23,659 bases of DNA from an uncultured Christensenellaceae bacterium (GCA_910587625.1 CAJUMW010000004.1:80660-104318), one strand, 5' to 3'; shown: positions 14,277-22,131, counted from the stretch's first letter. The notes: generated by a model not told the origin, from the sequence alone. Numbers and translations are program-made.

Positions 14277-15786
14277 ATTGAGGGCGTGCGCTCCCAATTT
14301 CAAAAACTTAATAATCAGCTCGATTACTCTTGAAAAAAAATCGCTTGTAAGGGTGCGTCTGGTTACTGATATAAGCTTTACCGCCGCCGACAAAGTTCAA
14401 GCCGAAAAAATATTAAAAAAATACGTACCCGATTACTTCGGGCTCGAAGTTGAAATTTCAAAGCTTGCGCCCGATGAAGAAATGATTAAAAAGAAGATAT
14501 ATTCGGCAATCGAAGCATACAACAAGGCGGTTTTCGCAACGCTTGACGAAAGCGATATTTCGGTAAAAAAGTTGGACGGTGCGTTTGAATACACTATAAA
14601 AGTACTCAAAGAAATTGCCCCCGTCGATTTATGCGACAGGTTAAATAAATATCTAAAATCCAACTTTTGCGGTGAATTTTACGGCAAAATCATAGATTCG
14701 AGCATAGATATCGAGTCAATCGAAGTTGAAGAGTACCATGACGAGCCGGAGTTCGAAATGCCTGTCAGAACATTTAAAATAGAGGATTTTTCCTTTTTAG
14801 AGGGAGAAAAGCTGCTGTCGCACGCTACTTATCTCAGTGATTTGAACATTGCCAAGGACGAAGTGATTGTTTGCGGCACAATCGAGGATATACGCGAAAG
14901 AAGCTATGTAAATCAAAAAAAAGCAGAAAAAAAGTACTATATTTTTACACTCAACGACAACACCGCCGTTGCGCAGATAACTTACTTTCCGAGGCTTAAA
15001 ACCATAGAAAAAATTCAAAACCTGCAAGTCGGCGACAGCATAGTATGTACGGGACTAAACGAAGAATTTAAGGGCAATTTGCGCTATACCGCAAAGCTTA
15101 TCGATTTCGGCAAAATTCCCGAGGGCTTTAAACCCGAAAAACGTCAGTCCAAACCTGTGCCGAGATACTATAATACCGTTAAACCCGTACAATATACGGA
15201 TATGCAACAGACCGATTTGTTTGCAAATACCGCGGTCCCCGAGTGCTTAAAAAAGCAAACATTTGTAGTTTTCGACTTGGAAACCACAGGTCTTAATTCC
15301 TCTCCCATAACGGGAAATATGGATAAAATAATAGAAATAGGCGCTTTTAAAATAGAAAACGGCGTAATTTGCGAGTGTTTTTCTACTTTTATAAATCCGC
15401 AAAAAAAGCTGTCCGACGAAATTATTAACCTTACGGGCATAACCGAGGATATGGTAAAGGATGCGCCCACTTATGAAAAGGTAATGCCCGACTTTTTCAA
15501 GTTTTGTCAAGGCAGCGTGCTTGTCGGTCATAACATTGTCGGGTTCGACTATAAATTTGTGGATTATTATTGTGCAAACCTCGGCTATATTTTAGAGCGC
15601 AAGCTCATAGATACAATTCCGCTTTCTCAAGAGCTGCTGTTTTTATCCAACTATAAATTAAATACGGTTGCCGAAAAGTTCAACATAACTTTCAATCACC
15701 ACAGGGCAACCGACGACGCGTTGACTACGGCAAAAATATTTATCGAGCTTATAAAACTTAAAAAATCTTTGCCAAAGTTTCAATAA
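14254..15786 (+). CDS. PolC-derived stand-alone protein: PolC N-terminal region, OB fold and DEDDh 3'-5' exonuclease, no polymerase
   Basis: This 510-residue protein occupies the position of polC (between ispG and rimP) but stops after the exonuclease; full PolC is about 1430 residues. Residues 1-165 resemble the PolC N-terminal region. Residues 202-286 form an OB fold (VIVCGTIEDI, YYIFTLND, QVGDSIVCTG). Residues 287-335 are a linker containing the clamp-binding-like QTDLF (319-323). Residues 336-503 are a DEDDh exonuclease with Asp341 and Glu343 (FDLETTGL), Asp432 (GHNIVGFDYKF), His483 and Asp488 (HRATDDA). The first PHP half (HxHTxxS, about 90 residues) is absent from the linker and the second half plus polymerase from the C-terminus. 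ATG at 14254 lies 16 bases after AAGGAG; TTG at 14278 is an alternative start. It is probably a proofreading or repair nuclease. Domain calls are firm, the role is inferred. Confidence 0.85.
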   Translation: MTEKIISELRACAPNFKNLIISSITLEKKSLVRVRLVTDISFTAADKVQAEKILKKYVPDYFGLEVEISKLAPDEEMIKKKIYSAIEAYNKAVFATLDESDISVKKLDGAFEYTIKVLKEIAPVDLCDRLNKYLKSNFCGEFYGKIIDSSIDIESIEVEEYHDEPEFEMPVRTFKIEDFSFLEGEKLLSHATYLSDLNIAKDEVIVCGTIEDIRERSYVNQKKAEKKYYIFTLNDNTAVAQITYFPRLKTIEKIQNLQVGDSIVCTGLNEEFKGNLRYTAKLIDFGKIPEGFKPEKRQSKPVPRYYNTVKPVQYTDMQQTDLFANTAVPECLKKQTFVVFDLETTGLNSSPITGNMDKIIEIGAFKIENGVICECFSTFINPQKKLSDEIINLTGITEDMVKDAPTYEKVMPDFFKFCQGSVLVGHNIVGFDYKFVDYYCANLGYILERKLIDTIPLSQELLFLSNYKLNTVAEKFNITFNHHRATDDALTTAKIFIELIKLKKSLPKFQ

Positions 15787-15799
15787 TTTGCCAAAACGC

Positions 15800-15828
15800 T
15801 TGCAATTTAAAAGTATATGTGTTAAAAT
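15800..15828 (+). promoter_or_regulatory. Sigma-A promoter of the rimP-nusA-infB operon
   Basis: TTGCAA (15800-15805), a 17-base spacer and TAAAAT (15823-15828), with TGT directly before the -10 hexamer (extended -10). Initiation is expected near 15835, giving a leader of about 67 nt. It begins only 11 bases after the stop codon of the PolC-derived gene, so the translation-factor operon has its own start here. In genomes with full polC, the 3' end of polC occupies this spot. Confidence 0.65.
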
Positions 15829-15855
15829 AAGGCTAACCTTAATCGTAATTTTAAG

Positions 15856-15882
15856 ATTGAGTGCCTTTGACAGGCACTCAAT
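15856..15882 (+). promoter_or_regulatory. Leader hairpin upstream of rimP
   Basis: ATTGAGTGCC and GGCACTCAAT form a perfect 10-bp stem with a 7-base loop (TTTGACA) inside the predicted rimP leader. No T tract follows (AGTTATATAAAG), so it does not look like an intrinsic terminator; the Shine-Dalgarno GAGG is at 15894-15897. It may be a protein-binding or mRNA-stability element. A 15831-15856 segment (CTTAA/TTAAG) could form a second small stem. Leaders upstream of rimP/nusA in other bacteria are regulatory, but this sequence is not one I recognise. Confidence 0.5.
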
Positions 15883-15901
15883 AGTTATATAAAGAGGAAT
15901 T

Positions 15902-16360
15902 ATGAAAATTAAACCCTTAGCGGAGATACTCGGCTTTTTGGAAAAAATCGCTCAACCTATGGGCGTTGAAATTGTCGATTTGGAGTGGAACGACAAGTCT
16001 TGCGCTCTTACGGTATATATAGAAACTCCGACGGGCGTGGACCTCGACACTTGCGAAAGGTTTCACAATGCGATACTCGATCCCATTGACGAGCTTGACC
16101 CGACATACGATTTGCCATATACGCTAAACGTGTCGAGTCCGGGGCTTGACAGGCCGTTCAAGACAGAACGGGACTTCGAGCGGAACTTGCAGGGGGAAGT
16201 CGAGGTAAAGCTGTTTGCACCGTTAAAGGGACAAAAATTTATAGAAGGCGTGCTTGTTGCGTTTGACGAAAATACGGTAACGATAAAGACCGAAAGAGAA
16301 GAACTTAAAATAAGCCGCAATAAAATAGCAAAAATCAACAAAGCAATTAAATTTGACTGA
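15902..16360 (+). CDS. rimP: Ribosome maturation factor RimP
   Basis: RimP binds the maturing 30S subunit and aids its assembly. The 152-residue protein has the N-terminal alpha/beta domain (LEKIAQPMGVEIVDLEW, VYIETPTGVDLDTCERF) with the family motif YTLNVSSPGLDRPF (about 77-90). The C-terminal Sm-like domain follows (about 91-152; FIEGVLVAFDENTVTI). The start is backed by GAGG at 15894-15897. It is the first gene of the nusA-infB operon and lies 15 bases ahead of nusA, the conserved order across bacteria. Confidence 0.96.
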   Translation: MKIKPLAEILGFLEKIAQPMGVEIVDLEWNDKSCALTVYIETPTGVDLDTCERFHNAILDPIDELDPTYDLPYTLNVSSPGLDRPFKTERDFERNLQGEVEVKLFAPLKGQKFIEGVLVAFDENTVTIKTEREELKISRNKIAKINKAIKFD

Positions 16361-16375
16361 GTCGGGAGATAGATA

Positions 16376-17518
16376 ATGACAAGTAAAGATTTTAAAGAAT
16401 TCTTTTTGGCACTTGAGGATTTGGAAAAGGAAAAGGGCATTCCTAAGGAGATTTTTTTAGAAGCTCTTGAAAACGCGCTTGTATCGGCTTGTAAAAAGCA
16501 ATACGCAGGCGCTGTCGGAACGGTTGAAATCAAGACTAATTATGAAAAAGGCACTATGGATTTTTACACTGTAAGAACTATAGTTGAAGAAGTAACCGAC
16601 CCCGAAAACGAAATTTCGCTCGACGACGCGCGGACTTTGAAAAAGAGCTATAAGCTGGGTGACAAGGTTCGTGAAAAGCTTATTCCCAAGGATTTCAGCC
16701 GTATCGCGGCTCAAACCGCCAAACAGGTAATTTTGCAAAAACTTCACGAAACCGAGCGCGACAGAGCTATGAACGAGTTTTCCGACAAGGAAGGCGAGCT
16801 TTTAGTCGGCGTTGTCAGAAAGCTTGACGGCAAAAACGTCTATATAGAAATCGGCAAGGGACAGATAGAGGGACTTATGCTTCCCTCCGATCAGGTACCC
16901 GGTGAAAAATACGTTGTGAACCAAAAGATTAAAGTATTTGTAAAGCGCGTAAAGAGCGGCGCTAGAAACGCGCAGTTGCTTGTAAGCCGTTCGGCTCCCG
17001 GACTTGTAAGAAAGCTGTTTGAAGAGGAAGTACCCGAAATCAAACAGGGCACTGTGGTAATAAAGGAAATCAGCCGCGAAGCCGGAGCAAGAACGAAAAT
17101 CGCAATTTACTCCGAAGACGAAAGGGTTGACGCAATCGGCGCGTGCGTAGGCAACAAGGGCGCAAGAGTAAACGCCGTTGTCGAGGAGCTGCGCGGAGAA
17201 AAGATAGATATAATTCCTTGGAGCGAAAATCCGCTTGAATTTATTGCAAAGGCTCTATCTCCCGCAAAGGTTATTTCCGTAACTCAGCTCGACGGAGAAA
17301 AGACGGCTATGGCCGTCGTTCCGGACGATAAGCTTTCGCTTGCAATCGGTAAAGACGGACAAAACGCAAGACTTGCGGTAAGACTTACGGGCTGGAAGAT
17401 AGACGTGAAAAGCGAGTCGGTAGCATCATCGCTCAATTTGGGCAGCGAAGAAGAGTTTGACGAAAACGACGATTTATTGACGGATATAACCGATATAGAG
17501 GAAAACGTCGAAGAGTAA
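16376..17518 (+). CDS. nusA: Transcription termination/antitermination factor NusA
   Basis: NusA binds RNA polymerase and nascent RNA to control pausing, termination and antitermination. At 380 residues it is the Gram-positive form without the C-terminal acidic repeats of E. coli. The order is the RNAP-binding N-domain (1-125), the S1 domain (about 132-200; LLVGVVRKLDGKNVYIEIG), KH1 (about 225-290; KIAIYSEDERVDAIGACVGNKGARVNAV) and KH2 (about 295-350; LSLAIGKDGQNARLAVRLTGWKIDV). An acidic tail follows (EEEFDENDD...). In S1, GKGQIEGLMLPSDQ replaces the more usual GRxEAxLP, a conservative variation. GGGAG at 16364-16368 precedes the start. Confidence 0.97.
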   Translation: MTSKDFKEFFLALEDLEKEKGIPKEIFLEALENALVSACKKQYAGAVGTVEIKTNYEKGTMDFYTVRTIVEEVTDPENEISLDDARTLKKSYKLGDKVREKLIPKDFSRIAAQTAKQVILQKLHETERDRAMNEFSDKEGELLVGVVRKLDGKNVYIEIGKGQIEGLMLPSDQVPGEKYVVNQKIKVFVKRVKSGARNAQLLVSRSAPGLVRKLFEEEVPEIKQGTVVIKEISREAGARTKIAIYSEDERVDAIGACVGNKGARVNAVVEELRGEKIDIIPWSENPLEFIAKALSPAKVISVTQLDGEKTAMAVVPDDKLSLAIGKDGQNARLAVRLTGWKIDVKSESVASSLNLGSEEEFDENDDLLTDITDIEENVEE

Positions 17519-17531
17519 TTAAAGGGTTAAA

Positions 17532-17807
17532 ATGCAAGATAAAAAGACGCCGCTCAGAATGTGCGTTGCGTGCAGACAGTTAATCGATAAAAAATCGATG
17601 CTGAGAATAGTGCGCAATAAAGAGGGAGAAATTTTTATTGATTTTTCATTCAAAGCCTCGGGCAGAGGTGCGTACATCTGCGACAATATCGAGTGTATAA
17701 AAAAATTAAAAAACAAACGGCTTTTAAATAAAGTATTTTCCTGTGCGGTTGACGAGCAAATTTATACCGCTATCGAGGAGGAGTATTTTGTCAAAAAGCA
17801 GAATTGA
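17532..17807 (+). CDS. ylxR: YlxR family RNA-binding/nucleoid protein
   Basis: This 91-residue protein has the YlxR signature PLRMCVACRQ (7-16), the basic MLRIVRN segment and GRGAYIC (about 47-53), a second motif with Cys. YlxR (RnpM in B. subtilis) belongs to the nusA-infB operon and has been linked to RNase P modulation and transcription regulation in other Firmicutes. It lies 13 bases after nusA. Its 3' end encodes, in another frame, the ribosome-binding site of the next gene and overlaps that gene by 20 bases. Confidence 0.93.
   Translation: MQDKKTPLRMCVACRQLIDKKSMLRIVRNKEGEIFIDFSFKASGRGAYICDNIECIKKLKNKRLLNKVFSCAVDEQIYTAIEEEYFVKKQN
17776..17781 (+). promoter_or_regulatory. Strong Shine-Dalgarno that fixes the TTG start of the L7Ae-like gene
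   Basis: AGGAGG inside the longer run GAGGAGGAG (17775-17783) lies within the last codons of ylxR, 6 bases ahead of TTG at 17788. It is the best ribosome-binding site in the window and supports the non-ATG start. Confidence 0.75.
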
Positions 17808-18111
17808 AACTTTTATTGGTTTTTGTATCAAATCGAGAAAGATAGCGCTCGGTTCGGGTGCAATTTCCACGCTGCGCGGCGGGGTTCATCTTTTGATAAT
17901 GGACGGAGGCGCGGCAAATAATTCAAAGCGGCTGGCGCTCAAATTCAAAAATAGGTTCGATTGCCCGTTGCTTATATGCAAAAGCGGATTTGACGTTGCG
18001 GTAAACAAGCCCGACTGTAAATTGGCGGCTATACGCGATGAAAGTCTGGCAAAAGCCATTTTGGATAGTCAAGAGGAAAATTACGAATTGTATTGCGGAG
18101 GCAGTTTTTAA
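17788..18111 (+). CDS. ylxQ: YlxQ-type L7Ae-family RNA-binding protein
   Basis: I start this 107-residue protein at the TTG at 17788 (SKSRIETFIGFCIKSRK), because a perfect AGGAGG lies 6 bases upstream and the family begins with such a helix. Longer readings from 17743 would lie within ylxR and add unrelated residues. L7Ae/L30e features are the helix IGFCIKSRKIALGSGA, the strand GGVHLLIMDGGA and the N-x-KRL stretch (NNSKRL), then a hydrophobic strand (CPLLI). YlxQ binds kink-turn RNA in B. subtilis, but its targets there are unclear. This copy is divergent from typical YlxQ, with a C-terminal extension. Position between ylxR and infB supports the call. Confidence 0.85.
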   Translation: MSKSRIETFIGFCIKSRKIALGSGAISTLRGGVHLLIMDGGAANNSKRLALKFKNRFDCPLLICKSGFDVAVNKPDCKLAAIRDESLAKAILDSQEENYELYCGGSF

Positions 18112-18114
18112 AAT

Positions 18115-20793
18115 ATGGCAAGATATGAGAATATTGAAAATATAAATAAGCTTAGCGGAGTTGCCGCCGAACTTTCGAAAAAAGTTTCGTCGGCAGAAAA
18201 GTCGGCTTCCGAAATATTAAAAAAGCTTAATGATTTGCAGGCGGCTATAAAACTTAAAAAGCTTGAAGAGGAATCCGCACGAGTAAAAGCTGTCGAAGAA
18301 AGCGTAAGCGTTGAAGAAAGTGTAAACAACACGGCAAACAGCGACAGGGCGCAAGAAGTAGCTACCGCGCCCGAACAGTCTGTTTTGCCCGAAAAAGAAA
18401 ATAAACCTTCAACTAAACCGACCGAGGTTAAAGAAGTTGCAGTTGCCGAACAGCCCGAAAAACAGGCGAACCTTGAAAAGGTTGAAGAAAGCGAGGAGAA
18501 GACACCCGTTCGCAAAGCGGAAACTTCCGACAAAAAACCTGCCGAAGTTCCTCAGAAACCTGCAAAGCCGGCATTGCCTCCCAGCACGGCAAGGCGCATA
18601 GCTTCATATCAGGAAAATGCTAAAAATTTGCAGGGCTCGGGCAGGCTTCCCACTTCGCAATATAGTCCCAAGCAACCCAAGGGCGAAAATAAGACGTTTA
18701 TAAACCGCGATTCCCGTCCTCCGAGAAATAATACAAACGGCAACGCCGGTTATCCCAATCGCACGGGCGCGCAGCAACGCCCCGGCACGGCGCCCAGGTT
18801 CAACGCGCCTGCGCCTTCGGCGGTTCCTGCTCCGACGGGCAAGGCAAAGAATTTCGGTGCGGATAAGAAAAAGAGTTTTGAGAAAACTTATATTGAAAAG
18901 GATAAAAAGACACTGTCAAAGCGCGCGCTTGTAAAACAGCAGGGCGCAACTGTCGAGGACTTTGACGAGAACAAGAGCGGTTACAGAAAGTTAAGGGTAA
19001 AGAAAGACAAGCAAAAAGCTGCGCCCACTATAAAAATCGAGCACGCAATAGTTACGACAGACGATATACCCATTAAGACGCTTTCCGAAAAAATCGGCGT
19101 CACGGCAAGCGTCATTGTAAACCGCCTTTTCAAAGAGGGTATAATAAACAACATAAACGGGTCAATCGACTACGATACGGCTGCACTTATTGCTGCGGAT
19201 TTCGGCGTTGAACTTGAATATAAGCCCGAAAAGACGGCTGAGGACGTACTCATCGAGCAGCAGGCAGACACTGTCGAAGAAATCGAAAGCCTTGTTCCTC
19301 GCGCTCCCGTAGTTACAGTAATGGGGCATGTCGACCACGGCAAAACTTCGCTTTTGGATTATATCCGTAAATCCAAGGTAACGGCGGGAGAAGCCGGTGG
19401 AATTACGCAGCATATCGGCGCATATACGGTAAAAGTCGGCGACAAGGGCATAACCTTTATCGATACTCCGGGACACGAAGCGTTTACTGCAATGCGCGCA
19501 AGAGGTGCACAGGTAACCGATATAGTAATTTTGGTAGTTGCCGCGGACGACGGCATTATGCCTCAGACGGTGGAAGCGATCAACCACGCAAAGGCTGCAG
19601 GCGTAGAAATTATAGTTGCAGTCAATAAGATAGATAAGACGGGCGCAAATATTGAAAAAATCAAGCAGGATTTAATGCGCTATGAAATTTTCCCCGAGGA
19701 CTACGGCGGCAAGACGATAGTTTGCCCCATATCCTGTAAGACGGGAGAGGGTATCGACAACCTTCTTGAAAGCTTGATACTTGCCGCCGAAATGAAGGAG
19801 CTGCTTGCAAATCCCGACAGAGAGGCGCGCGGTATAATTATAGAGGCAAGGCTTGATAAAGGCAAGGGTCCCGTCGCAACGGTGCTCGTTCAAAACGGAA
19901 CTCTGCACACGGGTGACAATATAATTTCGGGACTTACTACGGGTAAGGTTCGCGCAATGATTGACGACAACGGTAAAATTGTTAAATCGGCAGGACCTTC
20001 GACTGCGGTAAACGTTTTGGGCTTTGAAGAAGTTCCCAATTCGGGAGAAACTATAAACGCCGTCTCGCAAGAGCTTATGAAGCAGGTTCTTTCCGAGCGT
20101 AAAGACAGGATAAGCTTTGAAAAGATGAAGTCGCGCGTTAAAACAGACTTTGTCGAAGCATTTGGAGATATGCCCGACGCCGAGATTAAAAACCTCAATC
20201 TTATTATCAAAGGCGACGTTCAGGGCTCTGTAGAAGCGGTAAAACAGTCGGTATTAAAACTTTCAAACGACGAAGTGCAGGTAAAAGTAATACACAGCGC
20301 GGCGGGCGCGGTTACGGAAACAGACGTAATGCTTGCCGAGTCTGCCAAGGCAATAATACTTTGTTTCAACGTTCGTCCCGACGCCAAGGCAAAGGTTCTT
20401 GCCGAGCGCAGCAAGGTAGACGTCAGAACTTACAGAATAATTTACGAGCTATTGGACGATATGACGGCGGCGCTAAAAGGTTTGCGCGCTCCCAAATATC
20501 AAGAAATTTTGCTCGGCAAGTGCGAAGTACGTCAGACCTTCAAAATTACGGGCGTCGGCAACATTGCCGGTTGCTATGTGCTTGACGGCAAAATTCAAAG
20601 AGGCGGCAAATTGAGAATTTACCGCGAGGATATATTGATTGTCGAAGGCAACGTAAAGCAGCTCAAACGCTTTAAGGACGACGTAAAAGAAGTCGCTGCG
20701 GGCTTTGAATGCGGTTGCTCTATCGAGGGCTTTACCGACATAAAGATAGGCGATATAATCGAGTGCTATTTAATTGAAGAGATACGCGATTGA
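18115..20793 (+). CDS. infB: Translation initiation factor IF-2
   Basis: IF-2 is the GTPase that brings fMet-tRNA to the 30S subunit and promotes 70S joining. At 892 residues it has a long N-terminal extension: a predicted coiled coil (about 10-70), a Glu/Lys/Pro/Ala-rich stretch (about 70-165), then a basic Asn/Arg/Gly/Pro-rich stretch (about 165-245). An IF2-N domain lies at about 318-372. The GTPase motifs are G1 GHVDHGKTS (404-412), G2 around Thr431, G3 DTPGH (450-454), G4 NKID (504-507) and G5 SCK (540-542). Domains II, III and the fMet-tRNA-binding C2 domain follow. GGAGG ends 13 bases before the ATG, rather far. Confidence 0.97.
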   Translation: MARYENIENINKLSGVAAELSKKVSSAEKSASEILKKLNDLQAAIKLKKLEEESARVKAVEESVSVEESVNNTANSDRAQEVATAPEQSVLPEKENKPSTKPTEVKEVAVAEQPEKQANLEKVEESEEKTPVRKAETSDKKPAEVPQKPAKPALPPSTARRIASYQENAKNLQGSGRLPTSQYSPKQPKGENKTFINRDSRPPRNNTNGNAGYPNRTGAQQRPGTAPRFNAPAPSAVPAPTGKAKNFGADKKKSFEKTYIEKDKKTLSKRALVKQQGATVEDFDENKSGYRKLRVKKDKQKAAPTIKIEHAIVTTDDIPIKTLSEKIGVTASVIVNRLFKEGIINNINGSIDYDTAALIAADFGVELEYKPEKTAEDVLIEQQADTVEEIESLVPRAPVVTVMGHVDHGKTSLLDYIRKSKVTAGEAGGITQHIGAYTVKVGDKGITFIDTPGHEAFTAMRARGAQVTDIVILVVAADDGIMPQTVEAINHAKAAGVEIIVAVNKIDKTGANIEKIKQDLMRYEIFPEDYGGKTIVCPISCKTGEGIDNLLESLILAAEMKELLANPDREARGIIIEARLDKGKGPVATVLVQNGTLHTGDNIISGLTTGKVRAMIDDNGKIVKSAGPSTAVNVLGFEEVPNSGETINAVSQELMKQVLSERKDRISFEKMKSRVKTDFVEAFGDMPDAEIKNLNLIIKGDVQGSVEAVKQSVLKLSNDEVQVKVIHSAAGAVTETDVMLAESAKAIILCFNVRPDAKAKVLAERSKVDVRTYRIIYELLDDMTAALKGLRAPKYQEILLGKCEVRQTFKITGVGNIAGCYVLDGKIQRGGKLRIYREDILIVEGNVKQLKRFKDDVKEVAAGFECGCSIEGFTDIKIGDIIECYLIEEIRD

Positions 20794-20816
20794 CCGCCTT
20801 AAATAAAGGAGCTAAT

Positions 20817-21179
20817 ATGAAAGGTTTAAGGGGTGAAAGACTCGGCGGAGAATTTCAAAAGGAAATTTCAAATATAATTTCTTTGAAAATGCGCAGCGAG
20901 TTTTCAAGACTTTCGGCAATAATCAGCGTGACAAGCGTAGACGTTGCCCCCGATTTAAAGACTGCGAAAGTCTATATAAGCATATACGACACGGACAAAG
21001 AGCGTGCGGCGGACAGCTTTGAAATTTTGAGACAAAACTCGGGCATAATCCGCCACGAACTTTCAAAAATAATGCATTTGCGAACCGTACCCGAACTAAG
21101 AATTATTAAAGACGAAAGTATGGAGTACGGGGAAAAGATTGATAAAATTCTTTCCGAACTTGACAAAGATGAAAAATAA
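20817..21179 (+). CDS. rbfA: 30S ribosome-binding factor RbfA
   Basis: RbfA is a KH-type 30S assembly factor needed for 16S 5'-end maturation and cold adaptation. I use the ATG at 20817, which has AAGGAG 5 bases upstream (20806-20811); a TTG-initiated reading from 20790 would add nine residues and ignores this site. The protein is 120 residues. It shows RGERLGGEFQKEIS at the N-terminus, the VTSVDVAPDLKTAKVYIS strand typical for the family, and IIRHELSKIMHLRTVPELRI, which fits the conserved LRxxLxxxxxLRxxPxLxF pattern. It lies 23 bases after infB. Confidence 0.96.
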   Translation: MKGLRGERLGGEFQKEISNIISLKMRSEFSRLSAIISVTSVDVAPDLKTAKVYISIYDTDKERAADSFEILRQNSGIIRHELSKIMHLRTVPELRIIKDESMEYGEKIDKILSELDKDEK

Positions 21180-22131
21180 CAGTCTTGAAGAGATAGCAGA
21201 AATATTAAATTCAGCCGAAAAAGTTGCAATTTTTTGTCATATCCGTCCCGACGGAGACGCGATAGGAAGCGGACTTGCATTACTTTTGGCGCTTGAAAAC
21301 CTGGGCAAAACCGCGTATATGTGTTGCGACGAGTTTGATCCGACTAAGTTTCTATTTCTTTCTGCCGTCTCTAAAATCAAAACTCATTTGCCCGAAATCG
21401 ACTTTGACGCTTTTGTTACGGTGGACTGTGCGGACGTGGCGCGGCTTGGCATATATCAACGCGACTATGTCAAAATGAAGGGAGTAACGGTAAATATCGA
21501 CCACCATATATCCAACGACGGATACGGCAAATATAACTGCGTAACGCAGTGTACCGCAACTTGCGAAATTGTAACTCGGCTTTTCAAAGTTTCGGATTGG
21601 CAGGTTACAAACGATATTGCAAACCTGTTAATGCTGGGGCTTATAACCGACAGCGGCAATTTCACTCATTCCGACGTCACTCCAGAAACATATCGTCTTG
21701 CGGCGTTTTTACGGGAAAAGGGTGCGGACTGTAACCTAATAAACTATCAAATGTTTACTCGTCAACCCAAGCAACGCGCGCTTTTGTACGGCAAAGTTAT
21801 GAGTAAAATGCGTTTTTTGCTTGACGACAGATTCGCAATTATTACTATTTCATTAAGCGATTTGCAAAGCGTGGGAGCGGAAAAGAGCATGACGGAAGGC
21901 TTTGTTGATTTTCCTCTTACGGTCGACGGCGTACAGGTTGCCGCGTCTGTAATGGAGTATCGCGAGGGACAGTATAAAGTATCGCTTCGCAGCAAGGGCA
22001 AAGTAAACGTCAATGCGGTTGCAAGCACATTCGGCGGCGGCGGACACGTTCTTGCCAGCGGCTGTATGTTGTTCGGCTCGCTTGAAGAGGTTATTGACAG
22101 ACTCACTTACGCGGTATATCAAAACATATGA
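21169..22131 (+). CDS. nrnA: DHH/DHHA1 phosphoesterase, NrnA-type oligoribonuclease
   Basis: NrnA-type enzymes degrade nanoRNA (2-5 nt) and dephosphorylate pAp in Firmicutes. I start at the ATG at 21169 inside the end of rbfA (11-base overlap), as this gives the family-like N-terminus; a TTG at 21139 is an alternative. The 320-residue protein has motif I HIRPDGDAIGS (His24, Asp28, Asp30), motif II VDCAD (Asp86), motif III NIDHH (Asp111-His112-His113), motif IV TDSGNF with Asp, and the DHHA1 motif GGGGH (289-293). All metal and catalytic positions are intact. The rbfA-nrnA-truB order is common in Clostridia. No strong Shine-Dalgarno is seen, consistent with coupling to rbfA. Confidence 0.93.
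   Translation: MKNNSLEEIAEILNSAEKVAIFCHIRPDGDAIGSGLALLLALENLGKTAYMCCDEFDPTKFLFLSAVSKIKTHLPEIDFDAFVTVDCADVARLGIYQRDYVKMKGVTVNIDHHISNDGYGKYNCVTQCTATCEIVTRLFKVSDWQVTNDIANLLMLGLITDSGNFTHSDVTPETYRLAAFLREKGADCNLINYQMFTRQPKQRALLYGKVMSKMRFLLDDRFAIITISLSDLQSVGAEKSMTEGFVDFPLTVDGVQVAASVMEYREGQYKVSLRSKGKVNVNAVASTFGGGGHVLASGCMLFGSLEEVIDRLTYAVYQNI

Noticed and set aside
14254..15786. Simple DnaQ epsilon subunit or DinG-type exonuclease
   Set aside because: The N-terminal region and OB fold before the exonuclease and the ispG-rimP location point to PolC ancestry; DnaQ has neither domain, and there is no helicase part as in DinG.
15787..15901. Remnant of PolC PHP or polymerase sequence after the truncated gene
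   Set aside because: I could not recognise PolC motifs in any frame of these bases; the segment is explained by a promoter, a hairpin and a ribosome-binding site.
20790..20816. TTG start for rbfA overlapping the infB stop
   Set aside because: The ATG at 20817 has AAGGAG at ideal spacing and gives the usual RbfA length.
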